DNA of 64,000 bases from a bacterium (GTDB lineage: Bacteria; Bacillota; Bacilli; Lactobacillales; Streptococcaceae). The notes beneath the pieces were generated by a model. It was given only the letters and a program-made list of their open reading frames with translations, was not told the DNA's origin and did no database searches. The translations under genes and the position numbers were made by a program. This document shows, piece after piece, positions 60,501-64,000 of the stretch. The DNA lies in the NCBI GenBank assembly GCA_905221455.1, contig CAJNDF010000003.1, positions 154,480 to 218,479 on the forward strand. Direction: 5' to 3'. Position 1 is the first letter of the stretch; each line of letters opens with the position of its first letter.

Positions 60501-63500
60501 ACAGTAACGTATCCAGATGGTTCAAGCGAAACAGTAGATGTACCAGTAACTGTAAAAGACGTAACAGGTCCAACAATTACAGCTGATGGCGCAACAGTAA
60601 CGAGAAATGAACCAATTACACCAATTCCGGTAAATGTAGCGGATAATGAAGGTGGACGTGGATTACGTGAAGAAAATCCAGTCGAAGTAACAGGCTTACC
60701 AGATGGCTTAACTTATGCAAATGGAGAAATTACAGGAACACCAGCTAAAACAGCTGAAAAAGGGGATTATACTGTAACAATCAAAGCAACTGATAAAGAT
60801 GGTAACTCTACAGAAAAACAAATTACGATCACAGTTCAAACTCAAGCGGATAAATATACTCCAACAGGAGACGGTCTGAAAGTTGATCAAGGTCATACAA
60901 TTACTGATGATGAAGTGACAGGTAAAGTAAAAGATAACGGACCAGGAACTCTGACTGTTACAAGCACACCATCAACATCAACATTTGGTGATGCAGGAAA
61001 TGCGATTGTAAAAGTAACATATCCAGATGGTTCAACTGAAGAAGTGAAAGTACCAGTAACTGTATCAGATGTAACGGGTCCAACAGTCACAGCTGAAGGT
61101 GCAACCGTAACGAAAAATGAACCAATTAAACCGATCAAAGTAACTGTAACAGATAATGAAGGTGGACGTGGATTACGTGAAGAAAATCCAGTCGAAGTAA
61201 CAGGATTACCAGATGGCTTAACTTATGCAAATGGAGAAATTACAGGAACACCAACAGGAAATAAAGGTGATTACCCTGTAACGATTAAAGCATATGATAA
61301 GGATGGTAACTCAACTACAACGAACATCACAATTAAAGTCCAAGAACAAGCAGATAAATATACTCCAACAGGAGAAGGTTTAACGGTTGATCAAAATCAT
61401 GTGATTGAAGATGCAGAAGTCATTGCTAAAGTAAAAGGTAATGGACCAGGAACCGTTACAGTTGTAAGTAAACCATCAACATCTACAAAAGGTAATGTTG
61501 GAAATGCGGTTGCTAAAGTAACATATCCAGATGGTTCAACTGAAGAAGTAACAGTACCAGTAACAGTACGAGACGTAACAGGTCCAACAATTACAGCTGA
61601 AGGTGCAACAGTAACGAAAAACGAACCAATCACTCCAATTCCAGTAACTGTTGCGGATAACGAGGGTGGTTCAGGCTTAAGAGAAGAAAATCCAGTCGAA
61701 GTAACAGATTTACCAGAAGGATTAACTTATGCGAATGGGAAAATTACAGGAACACCAACAGGAAATAAAGGTAACTATACTGTAACTATCAAAGCACATG
61801 ATAAGGACGGCAATGTAACGACACAAACGATTACGATTAAAGTTCAAGAACAAGCGGATAAATATACACCTAGGTATGATGATGGAGAAGGAAAACCAGG
61901 GGCTAAGGTTGAATTACCAGTGAAAGAAGAAGCTGGTAAGACAATTCCAGAAGGAACTAGATTCGAAAGTGATACCCCAGGAATTACAGTAGATGATAAA
62001 GGTAAAGTTACTGTCACAATCCCTGAAGATAAAAATCCAGGAGATGAAATTCCAGGTACGATTAAAGTAACGTATCCAGATGGATCAAAAGAAGAAGTAC
62101 CAGTTAAAGTAACTGTAACAACTCCAGATAGAGATATCTACACTCCTAAATATGATGATGGAGAAGGAAAACCAGGTGGAACTGTAGAATTACCATTGAA
62201 AGAAAAAGATGGTAAAGAAATTCCAGAAGGAACTAAATTCGAAACTTCAACACCAGGAATTACAGTAGATGATAAAGGAAAAGTAACTGTCACAATCCCT
62301 GAAGATAAAAATCCAGGAGATGAAATCTCAGGTACAATCAAAGTAACGTATCCAGACGGTTCAAAAGAAGAAGTACCTGTAAGAGTTACGGTAACTAATA
62401 AAGATAAAGACATCTACACGCCAGAGTACGACAAAGGAAACGGAAAACCGGGTGGAACTGTAGAATTACCGTTGAAAGAAAAAGATGGTAAAGAAATTCC
62501 GGAGAAAACGAAATTCCAAAGCGATACACCAGGAATCACAGTAGATGATAAAGGTAAAGTAACTGTCACAATTCCAAAAGATAAGAATCCAGGAGATGTC
62601 ATCACAGCAAAAGTAACAGTAACATATCCAGACGGTTCGAAAGATGAAGTTCCAGTAAGTGTAACTGTCACAGACCAAGATAAAGATATCTACACACCTA
62701 AGTATGATGATGGAACAGGAATTCCAGGTGCTAAAGTTGAAATTCCAGTTACAGAAGAAGCTGGTAAGACAATTCCAGAAGGAACTAAATTCGAAACTTC
62801 AACACCAGGCATCACAGTCGGCAAAGATGGTACAGTAACTGTTACAATTCCAGAAGGAGCGAAACCAGGAGATAAGATTACAGGAACAATCACGGTAACT
62901 TACCCAGACGGCTCAAAAGATATCGTTCCAGTGGAAGTAACAGTTAGAGAAAAAGACAAAGACATCTATACGCCAGAGTACGACAAAGGAAACGGAAAAC
63001 CGGGTGGAACTGTAGAATTACCGTTGAAAGAAAAAGATGGTAAAGAAATTCCGGAGAAAACGAAATTCCAAAGCGATACACCAGGAATCACAGTAGATGA
63101 TAAAGGTAAAGTAACTGTCACAATTCCAAAAGATAAGAATCCAGGAGATGTCATCACAGCAAAAGTAACAGTAACATATCCAGACGGTTCGAAAGATGAA
63201 GTTCCAGTAAGTGTAACTGTCACAGACCAAGATAAAGATATCTACACACCTAAGTATGATGATGGAACAGGAATTCCAGGTGCTAAAGTTGAAATTCCAG
63301 TTACAGAAGAAAATGGTAAGACAATTCCAGAAGGAACTAAATTCGAAACTTCAACACCAGGCATCACAGTCGGCAAAGATGGTACAGTAACTGTTACAAT
63401 TCCAGAAGGAGCGAAACCAGGCGATAAGATTACAGGTACAATTACCGTAACTTACCCAGATGGCTCAAAAGACATCGTTCCAGTGGAAGTAACAGTTAGA

Positions 63501-64000
63501 GAGAAAGACAAAGACATCTATACGCCAGAGTACGACAAAGGAAATGGCAAACCAGGTGGCACTGTTGAATTACCATTGAAAGAGAAAACTGGAAAAGAAA
63601 TTCCAGAAGGAACTAAGTTCGAAAGTGATACCCCAGGCATCACAGTCGGCAAAGATGGTACAGTAACTGTTACAATTCCAGAAGGAGCGAAACCAGGCGA
63701 TAAGATTACAGGTACAATTACCGTAACTTACCCAGATGGCTCAAAAGACATCGTTCCAGTGGAAGTAACAGTTAGAGAGAAAGACAAAGACATCTATACG
63801 CCAGAGTACGACAAAGGAAATGGCAAACCAGGTGGCACTGTTGAATTACCATTGAAAGAGAAAACTGGAAAAGAAATTCCAGAAGGAACTAAGTTCGAAA
63901 GTGATACCCCAGGCATCACAGTCGGCAAAGATGGTACAGTAACTGTCACAATTCCAGAAGGAGCGAAACCAGGCGATAAGATTACAGGAACAATCACCGT
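54528..64000 (+). CDS. Giant YSIRK surface adhesin with Rib, Ig-like and YPDG repeats, 3' end outside window
   Basis: The frame is open from ATG 54528 (behind TTAGGAGGAG) to the window end, at least 3157 codons. The signal has the YSIRK motif (FSIRKYSFGAASVAV, residues 21-35). A helical FIVAR-like segment lies at about 130-200. Non-repetitive globular regions to about 1330 include several beta modules. Then about seven ~170-residue units alternate an Ig-like module (GPTITAEGATVTKNEPITPI, GLPDGLTYANGEITGTP) with a Rib-type module (PTGEGLTVDQ, AKVTYPDGSTEEVTVPVTV). From about residue 2443, 92-residue YPDG units (YTPKYDDGEGKPGGTVELPL, GITVDDKGKVTVTIPE) run to the edge. An LPXTG end is expected beyond it. 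It probably mediates adhesion, projecting a long stalk. Confidence 0.9.
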   Translation, partial: MEHKSNSYKVNRQQREKVLRFSIRKYSFGAASVAVAALMFLSGHQAVRVEAAQVSDTTEAPVIPDKEEAHTATIVDLPKTEDSLTTDKEEKSSSTAENPVETSSEKLPEGSIDNVSENDTTALDKEVVEKQTLDKSQLQANITKVQELLDKVNKEKAPASTLAAIQADLETAKNALNNNELTQAEIDAIAKKLNEKSFVLSSMPKVDAPKKVVKEGKNTIANTGSRDLRNGETMEEGSDLRSAAIDKTTKQGSLGIVVADSGFITGYATPSSTIEIKRNGQKILTSTLDDTGAFKLNASGIKVGDRVELVVNGQSVYNTTVSQVDTVSFNDSLAGIAQVDGYTAAEADVEVSIGGRKYTTRSQSNGYFTVNVDTSLMKKDAVITTVVKKNGKEVGSGTSTVRETKVTDFGVGWIKNPMINYSERDVYSPDTKQYAFVSVGTADKAYDNIRVYREERIEKDGNKYYYWMLDSGPAANAQAGLSKKVSLAIPRTVGDPYDFTYTKYADGALYSHDEYASATAWEYANSNYRAYVKNGERRSGASYAENIGSWMDYAHPDNNWWRNIYRDSRKDGTDRNPDAASRVKDMYGITTGGLVYNLARGVIEDKMNVKKGQRTIITFKTKILEGDELDQSIMSDWNNKDKSNPMLADIKKRLANDPYLAYGGYTDLGYVRYRDGQNAIIGTLPLKPEEAERYNLKPRAKEQSTKVGVIPDAYNSIANPNELPAGTTYRWFKDPDVSRPTAPNAPVYGKVEVIIPERGTFIVDAPVHVVDDKAATPIAIAKDNGDVTAKPQDSTKVDKIKVSFTGEDNQPKTAEGNKGTNGKWTVNNPDVRIDANNGEITIPANKVKDLTEVTAVTKNGNGADSDSAKAIAKDVQKPQATLNGVTLTETADSPIFTVYRGAEFNPELKVWDNSGKISKVTVGNLPGGVSASTFTAQTGKDGSSEDKKYTTRLSSGSVVDTQTLGEHIGTLHVEGSSAADSRDLKFKYRVVDITTKNLENGIAKVPVGSTLNIANSSTNVDAHNYLRVVDSNDQRDRGNSYLPQGMVWTWKSGDNLDSGTTLDNSGKYTRNAVAKFPTGTNSITDTNSTTRTTFAPAEIKRQVVLAVTPTAPSVVANKDGSVEITPPKRPNSNNPQDIDTITLTYTPTGKTTPETVTVTKTGNNWTVNGKPTDKVSVTPQGVVKIADLEVADGKEVTAKVSKTIDNNVLLESPVARQNAKDAQKPTLTITPSSQTVVEGEKVEFTVTATDNTSVTLDAKDFLNKYFGRMNAGKATSTPVKTTETEKVVRISITTSAEDIGKQNTITFNAADNDGNNADPVNFNFTVTARDTVGPTITANGATVTKNEPITPISVTAVDNPGGVGLRDKNPIEVTGLPAGLTYANNRITGTPTAGKGDYPVTIIAHDKNGNSNTTNITIKVQEQADKYNPTGETLTVNQGQAISDDAVKAKVKNFAPGTLTVESKPTSTATAGSAGNAVVKVTYPDGSHDTVTVPVTVRDVTGPTITAEETTVTKNEEITPIPITAEDNAGGVGMRDTNPITVSNLPSGLTYSNGKITGTTSARKGFYTLTITAYDKNNTPSTKKVRINVQEQADKYTPTATELTVNQNEDITIEKLTPKVNNPGAGTLSLVSKPSTTTAGPAGNAVVKVTYSDGSHDLVNVPITVKDVTGPTITANNATVTNREDITPISVTAKDNTGGVGMRDTNPIIVTGLPEGLTYANGQITGKPTGTAGESTVTITAYDKNDNPSTTTIKINVQSQADAHNPRGERLTVDQNHVIEDSEVIAKVKDYAPATQLTVKRKPTTAVVGNAEDAVVTVTYPDGSFEDVNVPVTVRDTSVADTTGPTITAEGATVTKNEEITPIPIRAEDNPGGVGMRDNDPIVVEGLPNGLTFKDGKITGTPTAPAGNYPVTIKAYDKIGNESAAPIKITIIVQEQKDKYNPTAEGLTVNQGHEITDDEVKAKVKDFAPGTLTVTSKPSTATTGTVGNAVVTVTYPDGSSETVDVPVTVKDVTGPTITADGATVTRNEPITPIPVNVADNEGGRGLREENPVEVTGLPDGLTYANGEITGTPAKTAEKGDYTVTIKATDKDGNSTEKQITITVQTQADKYTPTGDGLKVDQGHTITDDEVTGKVKDNGPGTLTVTSTPSTSTFGDAGNAIVKVTYPDGSTEEVKVPVTVSDVTGPTVTAEGATVTKNEPIKPIKVTVTDNEGGRGLREENPVEVTGLPDGLTYANGEITGTPTGNKGDYPVTIKAYDKDGNSTTTNITIKVQEQADKYTPTGEGLTVDQNHVIEDAEVIAKVKGNGPGTVTVVSKPSTSTKGNVGNAVAKVTYPDGSTEEVTVPVTVRDVTGPTITAEGATVTKNEPITPIPVTVADNEGGSGLREENPVEVTDLPEGLTYANGKITGTPTGNKGNYTVTIKAHDKDGNVTTQTITIKVQEQADKYTPRYDDGEGKPGAKVELPVKEEAGKTIPEGTRFESDTPGITVDDKGKVTVTIPEDKNPGDEIPGTIKVTYPDGSKEEVPVKVTVTTPDRDIYTPKYDDGEGKPGGTVELPLKEKDGKEIPEGTKFETSTPGITVDDKGKVTVTIPEDKNPGDEISGTIKVTYPDGSKEEVPVRVTVTNKDKDIYTPEYDKGNGKPGGTVELPLKEKDGKEIPEKTKFQSDTPGITVDDKGKVTVTIPKDKNPGDVITAKVTVTYPDGSKDEVPVSVTVTDQDKDIYTPKYDDGTGIPGAKVEIPVTEEAGKTIPEGTKFETSTPGITVGKDGTVTVTIPEGAKPGDKITGTITVTYPDGSKDIVPVEVTVREKDKDIYTPEYDKGNGKPGGTVELPLKEKDGKEIPEKTKFQSDTPGITVDDKGKVTVTIPKDKNPGDVITAKVTVTYPDGSKDEVPVSVTVTDQDKDIYTPKYDDGTGIPGAKVEIPVTEENGKTIPEGTKFETSTPGITVGKDGTVTVTIPEGAKPGDKITGTITVTYPDGSKDIVPVEVTVREKDKDIYTPEYDKGNGKPGGTVELPLKEKTGKEIPEGTKFESDTPGITVGKDGTVTVTIPEGAKPGDKITGTITVTYPDGSKDIVPVEVTVREKDKDIYTPEYDKGNGKPGGTVELPLKEKTGKEIPEGTKFESDTPGITVGKDGTVTVTIPEGAKPGDKITGTIT
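61855..64000 (+). repeat. 276-bp tandem repeats (YPDG units) in the adhesin gene
   Basis: Units of 276 bp follow each other from about 61855 to the edge, about eight in view. They come in two types. The pair at about 62404-62955 recurs 552 bp later almost without change, and 63507-63783 recurs at 63783. This marks recent amplification. Confidence 0.88.

Noticed and set aside
58193..63997. Many minus-strand ORFs opposite the giant adhesin gene
   Set aside because: They repeat with the same period as the plus-strand gene, encode Val/Pro/Ser-rich nonsense and have no start signals.

Overview
The window is chromosomal DNA of a Streptococcus of the mitis group (S. mitis/oralis/pneumoniae). The evidence is pneumococcus-like proteins and gene neighbourhoods (codY-pncA, vex-vncRS-fba, hprK-lgt, murT-gatD), several BOX repeats (a repeat family known from this group), SPRITE-like terminator hairpins, a tRNA without encoded CCA, and moderately low GC. 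No phage, intact transposon or CRISPR array is present.

Layout. 1-12 kb is mostly housekeeping: trmK (5' end cut by the window), a Nif3-family protein, an FAD oxidase, galE, a polyprenyl-type glycosyltransferase, a small ferredoxin, a LysM-like membrane protein, cmk, a PhnA-type protein, two membrane proteins, truA with a vitamin kinase and an ECF S component, and then (minus strand) pepQ. 12-16 kb (minus) holds gatD-murT, which amidate lipid II, and a Har/RclA-type flavoprotein. 16-21 kb holds the nitrogen/amino-acid module amtB-glnK with a clear GlnR box, cshA, codY with its own CodY box, pncA and tRNA-Leu. 21-31 kb is the vex1-vex2-vex3/vncR-vncS locus. Here vex2 and vex3 are separated by a palindrome-rich element of about 190 bp, and a 1130-aa LysM repeat protein occupies the place where pneumococcus has pep27. 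fba follows.

32.0-34.4 kb is an AT-rich island with a PIN-domain nuclease gene and gene remnants. It is bracketed by a perfect 26-bp direct repeat of the 3' end of fba, which looks like integration into or duplication of that site. 34.7-48.2 kb returns to core genes: an ABC-2 exporter operon, tRNA-Thr, a radical-SAM gene with mnmM (tRNA wobble modification), a Na+/H+ antiporter, a BrkB-family protein, queA, nagB with an operator-like palindrome inside its promoter, rpsU, and hprK-lgt-DUF948-YtxH.

48.6-64 kb is a surface-protein region. It contains a 1700-aa LPXTG protein that joins a lipase-like domain to G5-like repeats, then an intergenic region with a decayed BOX and IS remnant. Last comes a giant YSIRK adhesin of more than 3150 residues that runs off the window. 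Its promoter is followed directly by a 9-bp tandem repeat that could tune expression.

All functional calls come from reading the sequence and recalled family knowledge. No database search was run.
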